This document shows positions 40,178 to 48,407 of a stretch of DNA of 64,000 nucleotides, piece by piece. The stretch is taken from the NCBI RefSeq assembly GCF_031457805.1, contig NZ_JAVDXI010000009.1:1-64000 (forward strand), written 5' to 3'. The DNA is from Caulobacter sp031457805. Lineage in GTDB: Bacteria > Pseudomonadota > Alphaproteobacteria > Caulobacterales > Caulobacteraceae. Under the pieces are notes generated by a model. The model was not told the DNA's origin. It was given only the letters and a program-made list of their open reading frames with translations, and made no database searches. A program made the position numbers and the translations under genes. Numbering within the stretch: the first letter of the stretch is position 1; each line of letters opens with the position of its first letter.

Positions 40178-41338
40178 ATGACCAGCCCCGCGCCCGCTTC
40201 TGTCAGCATTGATCCCGTCGAATTGGCTCAGGCCCTGATCCGGCGGCCGTCCGTGACCCCGGCCGACGCCGGCGCGATGGACACGCTGCAGCGCCAACTG
40301 GAGGTCCTCGGCTTTTCCTGCCGCCGCATGAAGTTCGGCGAGATCGAGAACCTCTACGCCCGACGCGGCACGGCGCGGCCGAACCTCTGCTTCGCTGGCC
40401 ACACCGACGTGGTGCCGGTGGGCGACGACGCCGCCTGGACCGCCGATCCGTTCGAGGCGCAGATCAGGGGCGGCGTGCTCTATGGCCGCGGCGCGGTCGA
40501 CATGAAATCGGCCATCGCCGCCTTCGTCGCCGCCGTCGCCAAGATCCCCGAGCATCCCGGTTCGATCAGCTTCCTGATCACCGGCGACGAGGAAGGGGTT
40601 GCCGAAGACGGCACCGTCAAGGTCGTCGAGGCTCTGGCCGCCGAAGGCGAGATCATTGACCACTGCATCGTCGGCGAGCCGACCTCGGCGAACCTGCTGG
40701 GCGACATGGTCAAGATCGGCCGTCGCGGCAGCATCAACGCCTGGATTGCGGTCGAGGGCCGCCAAGGGCACGTGGCCTATCCGCACCGCGCGGCCAATCC
40801 GGTTCCGGTGCTCATCGACATCCTGTCGGCTCTGAAGGCGCGGGTGCTGGACGAAGGCTATACCGGCTTCCAGCCGTCGAACCTGGAGATCACCACGATC
40901 GACGTCGGCAACACCGCCACCAACGTCATCCCGGCCTCGGCCAAGGCGCGCGTGAACATCCGCTTCAACCCGGCCCACAAGGGCAAGGACCTGGCCGCCT
41001 GGATCGAGGGGGAGTGCGCCAAGGCCGCGGAAGGCTTCGACGGAACCGCCAGCGCGCGGTGCAAGATCAGCGGCGAAGCCTTCCTGACCGAGCCCGGCGA
41101 CTTCACGGACGTGATCGTGGCCGCCGTCACTGACGCTACCGGCCGCGCGCCGGAGCTGTCGACCACCGGCGGCACCAGCGACGCCCGCTTTATCCGCGCC
41201 CTGTGCCCGGTCGTCGAGTTCGGCCTGGTCGGCTCGACCATGCACCAGGTCGATGAGCGCGTGCCGGTCGATGAGGTCCGTCAGTTGGCCGACGCCTACG
41301 AGGCGCTGATCAGCCGCTACTTCCAAGCGTTCGCCTGA
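40178..41338 (+). CDS. dapE: Succinyl-diaminopimelate desuccinylase
   Basis: 386 residues of the M20 metallopeptidase family. Metal ligands lie in FAGHTDVVPVGD, GRGAVDMKSAIAAF, TGDEEGVAEDGT and TTGGTSDARFI; the late His is in STMHQVDERV. It removes succinate from N-succinyl-LL-diaminopimelate in lysine and peptidoglycan precursor synthesis, downstream of dapD in this same window. ATG 40178 (MTSPAPASVSID) is chosen; the frame is open to 40070 but that part overlaps the divergent cupin gene. Confidence 0.95.
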   Translation: MTSPAPASVSIDPVELAQALIRRPSVTPADAGAMDTLQRQLEVLGFSCRRMKFGEIENLYARRGTARPNLCFAGHTDVVPVGDDAAWTADPFEAQIRGGVLYGRGAVDMKSAIAAFVAAVAKIPEHPGSISFLITGDEEGVAEDGTVKVVEALAAEGEIIDHCIVGEPTSANLLGDMVKIGRRGSINAWIAVEGRQGHVAYPHRAANPVPVLIDILSALKARVLDEGYTGFQPSNLEITTIDVGNTATNVIPASAKARVNIRFNPAHKGKDLAAWIEGECAKAAEGFDGTASARCKISGEAFLTEPGDFTDVIVAAVTDATGRAPELSTTGGTSDARFIRALCPVVEFGLVGSTMHQVDERVPVDEVRQLADAYEALISRYFQAFA

Positions 41339-41355
41339 GCGGTGCGGGGACGAGG

Positions 41356-42276
41356 ATGAGGGCGCTCTCGATCCCCGACGTGTTGGCCGAGGTGGCCGTG
41401 CTGGTGAAGCCGCATTTCGGCAGGGGCAGACCGGCGGACTACATCCCGCAGCTGGCGACTGTGCCTGGCGCCAAGTTCGGCATGGCGGTGCGGACCGTCG
41501 ATGGCGGCGAACACGTCATCGGCGACGCCGACGAAGGCTTCTCCGTCCAGAGCATCACCAAGGTCTTCGCCCTGGGCCTGGCCCTGAACCGCCTGGGCGA
41601 CGAGACCTGGACGCGGGTGGGCAAGGAGCCGTCGGGCACGCCGTTCAACCATCTTTCCCTGCTTGAGGCGGAGCAGGGCGTGCCGCGCAATCCGTTTATC
41701 AACGCCGGCGCCCTGGCGATCACCGACGTGCTGCTGGACGTCACCCGGGACCCGGCGGCCCTGGTCCGTGACTTCGCCGGATTTCTCTGTGACGAGCGGC
41801 TGGAAATCGATCCGGCGGTGGCGACGTCGGAGCTCGCCCACGCCTGGCAGAACCGGGCAATCGCCAGCCTGATGCGGGGCAAGGGTACGATCACCCATGA
41901 CCCCGAGGCCGTGGTCGCCGCCTACTGCCGCCAGTGCGCGCTGACCATGAGCTGTCGCCAGCTGGCGCGGGCGTTCCTGCCGCTGGCGGCGGGCGGCTTT
42001 TCGCCGATCGCGCAGGAGACGGTGTTTCCCGAGCGTCTGACCCGCCGTCTGAACGCCCTCCTGTTGACCTGCGGCATCTATGACAGCGTCGGCAGCTTCG
42101 CTTATCGGGTAGGCCTCCCGGCCAAGAGCGGGGTGGGTGGCGGCATCGTCGCGGTGATCCCCGGCAAGGCGACGGTGGCGGTCTGGTCGCCGGAGCTGGA
42201 CCGTTTCGGCACCAGTGTGGTCGGCGCGGCGGCGCTGGAGGCGTTCAGCCAGATCACGAACTGCTCGGTGCTGTAG
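41356..42276 (+). CDS. glsA: Glutaminase A
   Basis: 306 residues of the beta-lactamase-like glutaminase family. The catalytic SxxK is EGFSVQSITKVFALGLAL, with NPFINAGALAI and the glycine loop GVGGGIVAVIPGK. It hydrolyses glutamine to glutamate and ammonia. It starts 17 bp after dapE and may be co-transcribed, though the two are not functionally linked. GGGGACGAGG precedes the ATG. Confidence 0.95.
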   Translation: MRALSIPDVLAEVAVLVKPHFGRGRPADYIPQLATVPGAKFGMAVRTVDGGEHVIGDADEGFSVQSITKVFALGLALNRLGDETWTRVGKEPSGTPFNHLSLLEAEQGVPRNPFINAGALAITDVLLDVTRDPAALVRDFAGFLCDERLEIDPAVATSELAHAWQNRAIASLMRGKGTITHDPEAVVAAYCRQCALTMSCRQLARAFLPLAAGGFSPIAQETVFPERLTRRLNALLLTCGIYDSVGSFAYRVGLPAKSGVGGGIVAVIPGKATVAVWSPELDRFGTSVVGAAALEAFSQITNCSVL

Positions 42277-42297
42277 CCTTGATCAGGATCAACGCGC

Positions 42298-42918
42298 ATG
42301 CCGGTCGAGGGGCGCAGCCTGCGCCTCATGAGCAAGCCAAGCCGTAGAATCCTGATCTTGGTCGGCCATCCCGACCCTGCGCCCGACCGCTTTTGTCGGG
42401 CCCTCGCCGAGGCCTATGCCCAGGGCGCCATTGCAGGGGGGCATGAGATCCGCCGCGCCGACATCGGAACCATGGACATTCCCCTGCTGGAAAGTCAGGC
42501 GGCCTTTCAGGTCGACGACGTCACGCCTCTGATCCGAGATCTACGCGCCGACATCCTTTGGGCGGATCACCTGGTGTTGGTCTTCCCCCTCTGGCTTGGC
42601 GGCGTGCCGGCCAAGCTCAAGGCCGCGCTGGAGCAGGTGTTCCGGGGCGGGTTCGGGTTCGAGGTCGGCCCCAAGGGCTGGAACTCGAAGCTCTCGGGGC
42701 GCTCGGCCCGTATGGTGCTGACCATGGGCATGCCCAGCGCGATCTTTCGTCTCGTCTTCGGCTCGCACGGCTTGAAGGCGGTCACGCAGGGGATCTTCAT
42801 GCTCGCCGGCGTCAAGCCGACCCGGGCGTCCATCGTCGGCGGCGTTGAGGCGATCGGCCCAGGCGGCCGGTCGCGGTGGCTGGAGCGGATGGCGGATCTT
42901 GGGGCGGCGGCCAGCTAG
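42298..42918 (+). CDS. NAD(P)H-dependent oxidoreductase, flavodoxin-fold (KefF/MdaB-like)
   Basis: 206 residues. The flavodoxin-like core has ILILVGHPDPAPDRFCRALAEAY (FMN phosphate loop), ADIGTMDIPLL, WADHLVLVFPLWLGGVPAKLKAALEQVF and the GF(G)FEVGPKGWNSKLSGRSARMV stretch of the KefF/NQO1 group. It is likely an FMN- or FAD-dependent quinone reductase. AGGA lies 9 nt before ATG 42298; ATG 42328 is an alternative nearer the fold start. Convergent with truA, with 4 bp shared at the stops. Confidence 0.88.
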   Translation: MPVEGRSLRLMSKPSRRILILVGHPDPAPDRFCRALAEAYAQGAIAGGHEIRRADIGTMDIPLLESQAAFQVDDVTPLIRDLRADILWADHLVLVFPLWLGGVPAKLKAALEQVFRGGFGFEVGPKGWNSKLSGRSARMVLTMGMPSAIFRLVFGSHGLKAVTQGIFMLAGVKPTRASIVGGVEAIGPGGRSRWLERMADLGAAAS

Positions 42919-43658
42919 TCCCCGTACCCTACGCCCACCAGATAAAGTCCATCCGCCGGCGCGACGGGGCCGCATTCCCGGCGGTCCTTGGCCTCTAGTG
43001 CGGCCTTCACATCGTCGGGGCTCCAGCGACCCGCGCCGACCTCGACCAGCGTTCCGGTCATCGAGCGGACCTGGCGGTGCAGGAAGGACCGCGCCTCGAA
43101 ATCAAGGTGGATCTCCTCGCCGACCCGACGCACGCGGGCGACATCGAGGGTCTTCACCGGGCTCTTGGATTGGCAGTGCATGTCGCGGAACGTCGTGAAG
43201 TCGTGCAGGCCGACCAGATGCTGGGCGGCGGCGTGCATGGCCTCGTGGTCGAGGTCCTTCTTCATGTGCCAGACGCGCCCCTTATCGAGGGCGGGCGGCG
43301 CGCGCCGGTTCAGGATCCTGTAGAGGTAGCGCCGCTCATTGGCCGAGAAGCGGGCGTGCCACCCCTCTTCGGCGACCTCGGCCGATAGGATCGAGACCGC
43401 CTCGCGCGTCAGGTGGGCGTTGAGGGCGTTGAAGACGGTCTGGGCGGGCCAGTCCTTCTCAAGATCGACATGGACCACCTGACCGGTGGCATGGACGCCG
43501 GTGTCGGTGCGGCCGGCGGCGGCGATGCGCACGTCCTGCCCGCAGAAGGCCTTCAGCGCCGCCTCGATCGCGCCCTGCACGCTGGGCAGCGTCGCCTGAG
43601 CCTGGAACCCCGCGTAGGGGCGGCCGTCATACTCGACGAGGAGGCGGTAGCGGGGCAT
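42915..43658 (-). CDS. truA: tRNA pseudouridine synthase A
   Basis: About 247 residues. Start MPRYRLLVEYDGRPYAGFQ; the catalytic Asp is in AAAGRTDTGVHATGQVVH; further family stretches are ERRYLYRILNRRAPPAL and HDFTTFRDMHCQSKSPVKTL, ending in APADGLYLVGVGYGD. It makes pseudouridines at positions 38-40 of tRNA anticodon arms. ATG 43658 overlaps the fmt stop by one base (TGATG), so truA is probably coupled to fmt. The open frame to 43832 is fmt read in another frame. Confidence 0.95.
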   Translation of the reverse strand: MPRYRLLVEYDGRPYAGFQAQATLPSVQGAIEAALKAFCGQDVRIAAAGRTDTGVHATGQVVHVDLEKDWPAQTVFNALNAHLTREAVSILSAEVAEEGWHARFSANERRYLYRILNRRAPPALDKGRVWHMKKDLDHEAMHAAAQHLVGLHDFTTFRDMHCQSKSPVKTLDVARVRRVGEEIHLDFEARSFLHRQVRSMTGTLVEVGAGRWSPDDVKAALEAKDRRECGPVAPADGLYLVGVGYGD

Positions 43659-44584
43659 CAGGCCAGGACCGTTCCCGCCGGAATCGGAAAGCCGCGCGTG
43701 AAGGTCTGCGCGTCCTGGGCGCCCTTGCCCTCGCGCTGGGCCTTCAGCAGGCGGATGGAGCCCTCGCCACAGGCGACCAACAGGGCGTCGTCCAGCGCCG
43801 TTCCCGGCGCGCCAGAGGCGGCCTCGACGCACGACAACAGGGCCTTCACGCGCACGGGACCTTTCTCCGACGGCGCCTCGAACCAGGCGCCGGGGAAGGG
43901 CGAGAGGCCGCGGATATGGCGGTCCACCTCGACGGCGGGGCGGGTCCAGTCGATGCGAGCCTCGGCCGACTTGATCTTCTTGGCGTAGGTGACGCCCTCC
44001 TCGGCCTGGGGGGTCTCCTGAACGACGCCGCGTTCGATGGCGGCCAGAGCGACGGGCAGCAGGCGCGCGCCGACGGCGGCCAGCTTGTCGTGAAGGGATG
44101 CGGCGGTGTCGTCCTCGGCGATGGCGACCTGCTCGGACATCAGGATCGGGCCCTCGTCGAGGCCTTCGCTCATCCGCATGACCTGGACGCCGGTGACCGG
44201 GTCGCCGGCCATGATCGCTCGCTGGATGGGCGCGGCGCCCCGCCAGCGCGGCAGCAGGCTGGCGTGCAGGTTGAAACAGCCGTGGGTCGGCGCTTCCAGC
44301 ACGTCCTTCACCAGGATCTGGCCGAAGGCCACGACGACGGCGGCGTCGAGGTTGAGGGCCTTGAACGCTTCGATCTCTTCAGGGGTCTTCATCGAGACCG
44401 GCGTGCGGACCGGCAGGCCCAGGCCCTCGGCGAAGGCATGGACCGGAGAGGGCTTCAGTTCCTGGCCACGCCCGCGCGGGGCGGGCGGCTGGGAATAGAC
44501 GCAGACGATCTCGTGCCCCGAGGCGACGAGTTCGGCGAGGCAGGTGACGGCGAAATCGGGAGTGCCGAGGAAGGCGATGCGCAT
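43658..44584 (-). CDS. fmt: Methionyl-tRNA formyltransferase
   Basis: 308 residues. N-terminal formyltransferase domain: MRIAFLGTPDFAVTCLAEL, NLHASLLPRWRGAAPIQRAI (catalytic Asn/His region with SLLPRWRG), MSEGLDEGPIL. The C-terminal domain follows from about 205 (IDWTRPAVEVDRHIRGLSPFPGAW). It formylates initiator Met-tRNA. It is followed by truA with overlapping stop/start. The gene is divergent from the sigT-type lipoprotein gene. Confidence 0.96.
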   Translation of the reverse strand: MRIAFLGTPDFAVTCLAELVASGHEIVCVYSQPPAPRGRGQELKPSPVHAFAEGLGLPVRTPVSMKTPEEIEAFKALNLDAAVVVAFGQILVKDVLEAPTHGCFNLHASLLPRWRGAAPIQRAIMAGDPVTGVQVMRMSEGLDEGPILMSEQVAIAEDDTAASLHDKLAAVGARLLPVALAAIERGVVQETPQAEEGVTYAKKIKSAEARIDWTRPAVEVDRHIRGLSPFPGAWFEAPSEKGPVRVKALLSCVEAASGAPGTALDDALLVACGEGSIRLLKAQREGKGAQDAQTFTRGFPIPAGTVLA

Positions 44585-44628
44585 GGCGGGGGTTTAGCGG
44601 TCTCGACGCGCGGACGCAAAGCCGACGC

Positions 44629-44653
44629 GGAACCTAGGCCATGGCCTTTCGTT
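44629..44653 (+). promoter_or_regulatory. SigT/EcfG-type general-stress promoter of the lipoprotein gene
   Basis: GGAAC at 44629-44633 and CGTT at 44650-44653 are separated by exactly 16 bp, the consensus for alphaproteobacterial EcfG sigma factors (SigT in Caulobacter). The implied start, about 7 bp later, would leave a 5' leader of about 30 nt before ATG 44691. It matches the promoter found before lovK in this window base for base in both boxes. Confidence 0.75.
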
Positions 44654-44690
44654 ATCCACGCGACCCCTGAACCCAGCCGGGAGCCTAACC

Positions 44691-45017
44691 ATGCGCTCGA
44701 AACTGCTTCTGATCGCCGCCGCCGGCGCCGCCCTGTCCCTCGCCGCTTGTTCGGACCAGCACGCCCAGGAGGTCAAGGAAGGCGCCAAGGCCGCCGCTTC
44801 CGACGTCAAGGACGCGGCCCGGGAGATCGCCAACGACCCCGACGTCAAGGAAGCTGGGACCGCGATCAAGGAAAGCGCCAAGGAAGCCGGCGCGGAGCTC
44901 AAGGAGGCCGCCGGCGAGGCCGGCCAGGAGCTCAAGGAAGCCGGCAAGGACCTGAAGCAGGACGCCAAGGAAGGCGCCGCCGAGAGCAAGAAGCAACTGA
45001 ACGAGGCGACGCGGTAG
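44691..45017 (+). CDS. Small lipoprotein with LEA-like amphipathic repeats
   Basis: 108 residues. The signal peptide MRSKLLLIAAAGAALSLAAC ends in a lipobox (LAAC), with Cys20 the lipidated residue. The mature part is almost all Ala, Glu, Lys, Asp and Gly in 11-residue-like units (VKEGAKAAASDVKDAARE, IKESAKEAGAELKEAAGEAG), giving a long amphipathic helix like LEA/group-3 desiccation proteins or YtxH/CsbD-associated stress proteins. With Asp not obviously after the Cys (it is Ser), outer-membrane sorting is possible. It has its own stress promoter. Function unknown; membrane-stabilising stress protein is a guess. Confidence 0.8.
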   Translation: MRSKLLLIAAAGAALSLAACSDQHAQEVKEGAKAAASDVKDAAREIANDPDVKEAGTAIKESAKEAGAELKEAAGEAGQELKEAGKDLKQDAKEGAAESKKQLNEATR

Positions 45018-45026
45018 GTCGTCATT

Positions 45027-45142
45027 AAATCCTCCCCCTGGCGGGGGAGGTGTTCGCGAAGCGAACGAAGGAGGAGGAAGCCCGATAGGACGCACTTCCC
45101 CCTCCGGCCTACGCCCGCCTCCCCCCTTGGGGGGAGGATTTT
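45027..45142. repeat. Intergenic repeat, AAATCCTCCCCC/GGGGGAGGATTT type
   Basis: Left hairpin AATCCTCCCCCTGGCGGGGG starts at about 45027 and the right one CCTCCCCCCTTGGGGGGAGG ends at about 45138 with ATTTT after it; the outer ends are also complementary to each other. GTTCGCGAAGCGAAC forms a further inner hairpin. It lies between the convergent lipoprotein and dapD genes and can terminate both. Same family as 31837-31949. Confidence 0.75.
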
Positions 45143-45148
45143 GGAGTA

Positions 45149-45994
45149 TCAATCCCGCAGCAGATCGTTGATCGAGGTCTTCGACCGCGTCTGGGCGTCG
45201 ACCGTCTTGACGATCACCGCGCAGTAGAGGCCCGGACCACCGTTCGGATCGGGCAGGTTTCCGGGCACCACGACGCTGTAAGGCGGGACCTTGCCGATGT
45301 GGACCTGGCCGGTCTTGCGGTCGACGATCTTGGTCGAGGCGCTGATGAAGACGCCCATCGACAGCACCGAGCCCTCGCCGACGACCACGCCCTCGACGAC
45401 CTCCGAGCGGGCGCCGATGAAGCAGTTGTCCTCGATGATGGTCGGGTTGGCCTGCAGGGGCTCCAACACGCCGCCGATGCCGACGCCGCCGGACAGGTGG
45501 ACGTTCTTGCCGATCTGGGCGCACGAGCCGACGGTCACCCAGGTGTCGACCATCGTGCCTTCATCGACATAACCGCCGATGTTCACGAACGACGGCATCA
45601 GGATCACGTTCTTGCCGATATGAGCGCCGCGACGGACAATCGCGCCCGGGACCGCGCGGAAGCCGCCGGCCTCGAACTGCGGGGCGTCCCAGCCGTCGAA
45701 CTTGTTCGGCACCTTGTCCCACCAGGGACCGACGCCGCCGCCCAGCGCGCCCGAGCGCATAACGGTGTTGGGGTTCAGGCGGAACGACAGCAGCACCGCT
45801 TTCTTCAGCCACTGGTGCGTGAACCACTCGCCGTCGATCTTCTCGGCGACGCGGGCCTCGCCGCTGTCGAGCAGGCGCAGCGCTTCGTCGACGGCGGTTC
45901 GGACCGGACCGGTGGTGGCGGCCGAGACGTCGGCGCGGGCTTCCCACGCCGCTTCGATTTCGGTCTGGAGATCGGCGAGGCTCACGGCGGTCAT
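45149..45994 (-). CDS. dapD: Tetrahydrodipicolinate N-succinyltransferase
   Basis: 281 residues. Helical N-terminal domain, then left-handed beta-helix hexapeptide repeats (IGKNVILMPSFVNIGGYVDEG, GKNVHLSGGVGIGG, ARSEVVEGVVVGEGSVL), ending SKTSINDLLRD. Conserved MRSGALGGGVGPWWDKVP is the substrate region. It makes N-succinyl-2-amino-6-ketopimelate in the lysine pathway; dapE in this window acts two steps later. Its ATG overlaps the stop of the HAD gene by 4 bp. Confidence 0.96.
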   Translation of the reverse strand: MTAVSLADLQTEIEAAWEARADVSAATTGPVRTAVDEALRLLDSGEARVAEKIDGEWFTHQWLKKAVLLSFRLNPNTVMRSGALGGGVGPWWDKVPNKFDGWDAPQFEAGGFRAVPGAIVRRGAHIGKNVILMPSFVNIGGYVDEGTMVDTWVTVGSCAQIGKNVHLSGGVGIGGVLEPLQANPTIIEDNCFIGARSEVVEGVVVGEGSVLSMGVFISASTKIVDRKTGQVHIGKVPPYSVVVPGNLPDPNGGPGLYCAVIVKTVDAQTRSKTSINDLLRD

Positions 45995-46656
45995 GCGGGG
46001 CTTCCTTGCAGGCGCGCCGAGCCCAGGAACTCGGCGAGATCGTTGGTGCGGAAATGAACGTGTTCGGACGTGGAGGCGGCCGCGTGTGGGCCCACCAAGA
46101 CGGTGGTCATGCCCATGCGCGACGCTGGCACGAGGTTCTTCTCGCTGTCTTCGAAGAAGGCCGTCATCGGCGGGTCGATGTCGTGCAGCTTGCAGATCCG
46201 ATCGAATGTCGCGAGGGCTGGCTTGGGCACGTAGTCCGCCGTCTCGATGGCGAAGACTTCCGAGAACAGGTCACGGAGGTTCAGGTGCGAAAGCACCCGC
46301 TCGGCGTGGCCGACGGAACCGTTCGTGAAGATCAGCCGGCGCCCGGGCAGGGCGGCGATCGCTGCGCGCAGGGCGGGATCGGGCGTCAGGCAATCCAGGG
46401 AGACGTCGTGCACCTCGTCCAGGAAGCGCGAGGGCTCGATCCCATGGTTGGCCATGAGCCCGGCCAGGGTCGTGCCGTGCTCGGTGAAGTAGCCATGCTG
46501 CAGCACGCGCGCCTCGTCGCGCGGCAGACCGGTCTCGCGGGCCACGAAATCCGTCATCTTGGCCTCGATAAGGCCCATGAACTGGGTCTCGATCGGGTAG
46601 AGCGTATTGTCGAGGTCGAACAGCCAGGTGTCGACGTGGGAAAGGTCCGCGCTCAT
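45991..46656 (-). CDS. Pyrimidine 5'-nucleotidase, HAD family
   Basis: 221 residues. HAD motif I TWLFDLDNTLYP (DxDxT), motif II LIFTNGS, motif III Lys in YVPKPALATF, motif IV AFFEDSEKNL. The FDLDNTLYP form with the following helical cap is typical of SDT1/PHM8-type pyrimidine 5'-nucleotidases. The precise substrate is inferred. ATGA overlaps at both ends tie it into an argB-HAD-dapD operon, an arrangement common in alphaproteobacteria. Confidence 0.9.
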   Translation of the reverse strand: MSADLSHVDTWLFDLDNTLYPIETQFMGLIEAKMTDFVARETGLPRDEARVLQHGYFTEHGTTLAGLMANHGIEPSRFLDEVHDVSLDCLTPDPALRAAIAALPGRRLIFTNGSVGHAERVLSHLNLRDLFSEVFAIETADYVPKPALATFDRICKLHDIDPPMTAFFEDSEKNLVPASRMGMTTVLVGPHAAASTSEHVHFRTNDLAEFLGSARLQGSPA

Positions 46657-47630
46657 CGCTTGATGAGGGTGCCTGCGCCGTGCTCGCTGAACAGCTCGAC
46701 CAGCATGGCGTGCGGGCGGCGGCCGTCCAGGATGACGACGGCTTCGACGCCGGACTCGATCGCGTGGATGGCGTTTTCCAGCTTCGGGATCATGCCGCCG
46801 GTGGCCACGCCCGTGTCGATCAGGGCGCGAGCCTGTTCGATGGTCATTTCACGGATCAGTTCGCCATTGGCGTCGAGCACGCCCTTGATGTCGGTCAGCA
46901 TCAACATGCGCTTGGCCTTGAGGGCGCCCGCCAGCGCGCCCGCCACAGTGTCGGCGTTGATGTTGAAAGTGTCGCCGTCGGGCGAAACGCCAATCGGCGC
47001 GACGACCGGGATGTAGTCGTGCTCCGAGGTCAGCAGGGCCTCAATCAGCTGCGGGTCGACCTTGGTGGGCTCGCCCACGAAGCCCAGGTCCACCGCCTGT
47101 TCGATGTTGCTATCCGGATCCTTCTTGGTCCGCGTCACCTTTTCGGCGGTGATCAGGCGGGCGTCCTTGCCCGACAGGCCTACGCCGCGCACGTCCGCCT
47201 CGGCGCCGGCCAGCGTGATCCAGTTGGCGATCTCCTTGTTGATCGCGCCCGAGAGGACCATCTCGGCGACTTCCATCGTCGCTTCGTCTGTGACGCGCAG
47301 CCCGTCGACGAAGGTCGACTTCACACCGGCCTTGTCGAGCATGCGGCTGATCTGCGGGCCGCCGCCGTGGATCACCACCGGATGCACACCCAAGAGCTTC
47401 AGGAGTACCGCATCGGCGGCGAAGACCTTGGCCACTTCTTCTTGGCCCATTGCATGGCCGCCGTATTTGATCACGACCGTTTCGCGGTCGTAGATCTGGA
47501 TATAGGGCAGGGCCTCAGCCAAAGTCTTGGCGGTGGCCCAGCCAGCTTCCTCGGCGACGTCGGTCAAGGCGGCGGTCCTCGATGCGGAAAAGAGCGGCGC
47601 CTCGATAGCGGACCCCGCCCCCCCTGTCAT
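46653..47630 (-). CDS. argB: Acetylglutamate kinase
   Basis: About 325 residues with an N-terminal extension of some 50 residues before the core. Core motifs: VIKYGGHAMG, VVIHGGGPQISRML (glycine loop), NINADTVAGALAGAL, LTDIKGVLD and GMIPKLENAI. The long N-terminal helix is typical of arginine-inhibited, hexameric enzymes. It phosphorylates N-acetylglutamate in arginine synthesis. I use ATG 47630; a TTG one codon earlier is the alternative. First gene of the argB-HAD-dapD run. Confidence 0.95.
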   Translation of the reverse strand: MTGGAGSAIEAPLFSASRTAALTDVAEEAGWATAKTLAEALPYIQIYDRETVVIKYGGHAMGQEEVAKVFAADAVLLKLLGVHPVVIHGGGPQISRMLDKAGVKSTFVDGLRVTDEATMEVAEMVLSGAINKEIANWITLAGAEADVRGVGLSGKDARLITAEKVTRTKKDPDSNIEQAVDLGFVGEPTKVDPQLIEALLTSEHDYIPVVAPIGVSPDGDTFNINADTVAGALAGALKAKRMLMLTDIKGVLDANGELIREMTIEQARALIDTGVATGGMIPKLENAIHAIESGVEAVVILDGRRPHAMLVELFSEHGAGTLIKR

Positions 47631-47648
47631 CAAAAACGAGCCCGGGCG

Positions 47649-47921
47649 CTAGCCCGCGCGACCGAACCGCAGCTTGAGCGCCAGCATGGCGCCGGACATC
47701 ACAAGGCAGGCGAGGTTGGACGCGATGACCGGCCAAGCCTGGATCATCAGGCCATAGGTCAGCCAGCAAGCAAATCCTGTCACCGTCACGACATACATGC
47801 GCAGTGAGACGGTCGAAGCATCACGCTCGCGCCAGGTCTTGATGATCTGTGGCGCAAAGCTCCCGATTGACAGCAAGGCCGCCAATGTTCCGACGAGAAC
47901 GGCGAGGGGTGAGCCTTCCAT
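47649..47921 (-). CDS. SemiSWEET family transporter
   Basis: About 90 residues with three membrane helices. The PQ-loop motif is GSFAPQIIKTWRERDASTVSLRMYVV, and the second helix includes GFACWLTYGLMI. This is the bacterial half-size relative of SWEET/MtN3 sugar transporters, which works as a dimer. ATG 47921 overlaps the stop of lovR (TGATG), so it may be translated from the lovR message. The open frame to 48029 is lovR read in another frame. Substrate unknown. Confidence 0.88.
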   Translation of the reverse strand: MEGSPLAVLVGTLAALLSIGSFAPQIIKTWRERDASTVSLRMYVVTVTGFACWLTYGLMIQAWPVIASNLACLVMSGAMLALKLRFGRAG

Positions 47922-48388
47922 CAGGCGGATCTGGCGAGTGGGTCCTCGGCCTCCCAGCGCTGGGCGTAGGCCGGCGCGAGAGTCAGGCCGACCGGGACCG
48001 GGCCCGGTGCGCGCCCTTCGGTGAGGCAAACAGCGAGAAAGGCCAGGGCGGTCTTTACCCCATGCTCTGAATAGGGCTTGCCGATAACGCCGCAGGCGCC
48101 AGCGAAGTCGTCGGGCAAGCGCTTGACATTGGCGGTCATGAACAACGCGACGCCACCACAGTCGTCAGCGATTTTCCGCGCCACATCGACGCCAGTGGGG
48201 CCATCACTGAGGTGGACATCAACAAGCGCTAGGTCAGGCTTGAGTTGCTGGGCGAGCGCGACGGCTTCGTCAGAACTCATGGCGCAGCCGAGCGGATGGC
48301 AGCCAGCCTCCTCGATCAGATGTTCCAGCTCGATGGCGAGAAGCATCTCGTCTTCGACGATCAGAACATCGAGCGCTGGCCGGCTCAT
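47921..48388 (-). CDS. lovR: Single-domain response regulator LovR
   Basis: 155 residues: a receiver domain with VEDE (11-14), phospho-acceptor Asp57 in LALVDVHLSDGPTGVDVA, the FMTAN Thr and GKPYSEHG Lys region, then a short variable tail. There is no output domain. In Caulobacter LovR acts with LovK, at the same locus, to damp the general stress response by draining phosphate from the PhyR pathway. ATG 48388 is the classical start; a TTG at 48394 with AAGGA at 6 nt is at least as well placed. It lies 19 bp after lovK. Confidence 0.88.
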   Translation of the reverse strand: MSRPALDVLIVEDEMLLAIELEHLIEEAGCHPLGCAMSSDEAVALAQQLKPDLALVDVHLSDGPTGVDVARKIADDCGGVALFMTANVKRLPDDFAGACGVIGKPYSEHGVKTALAFLAVCLTEGRAPGPVPVGLTLAPAYAQRWEAEDPLARSA

Positions 48389-48407
48389 TACCAAGACAAA
48401 TCCTTAC

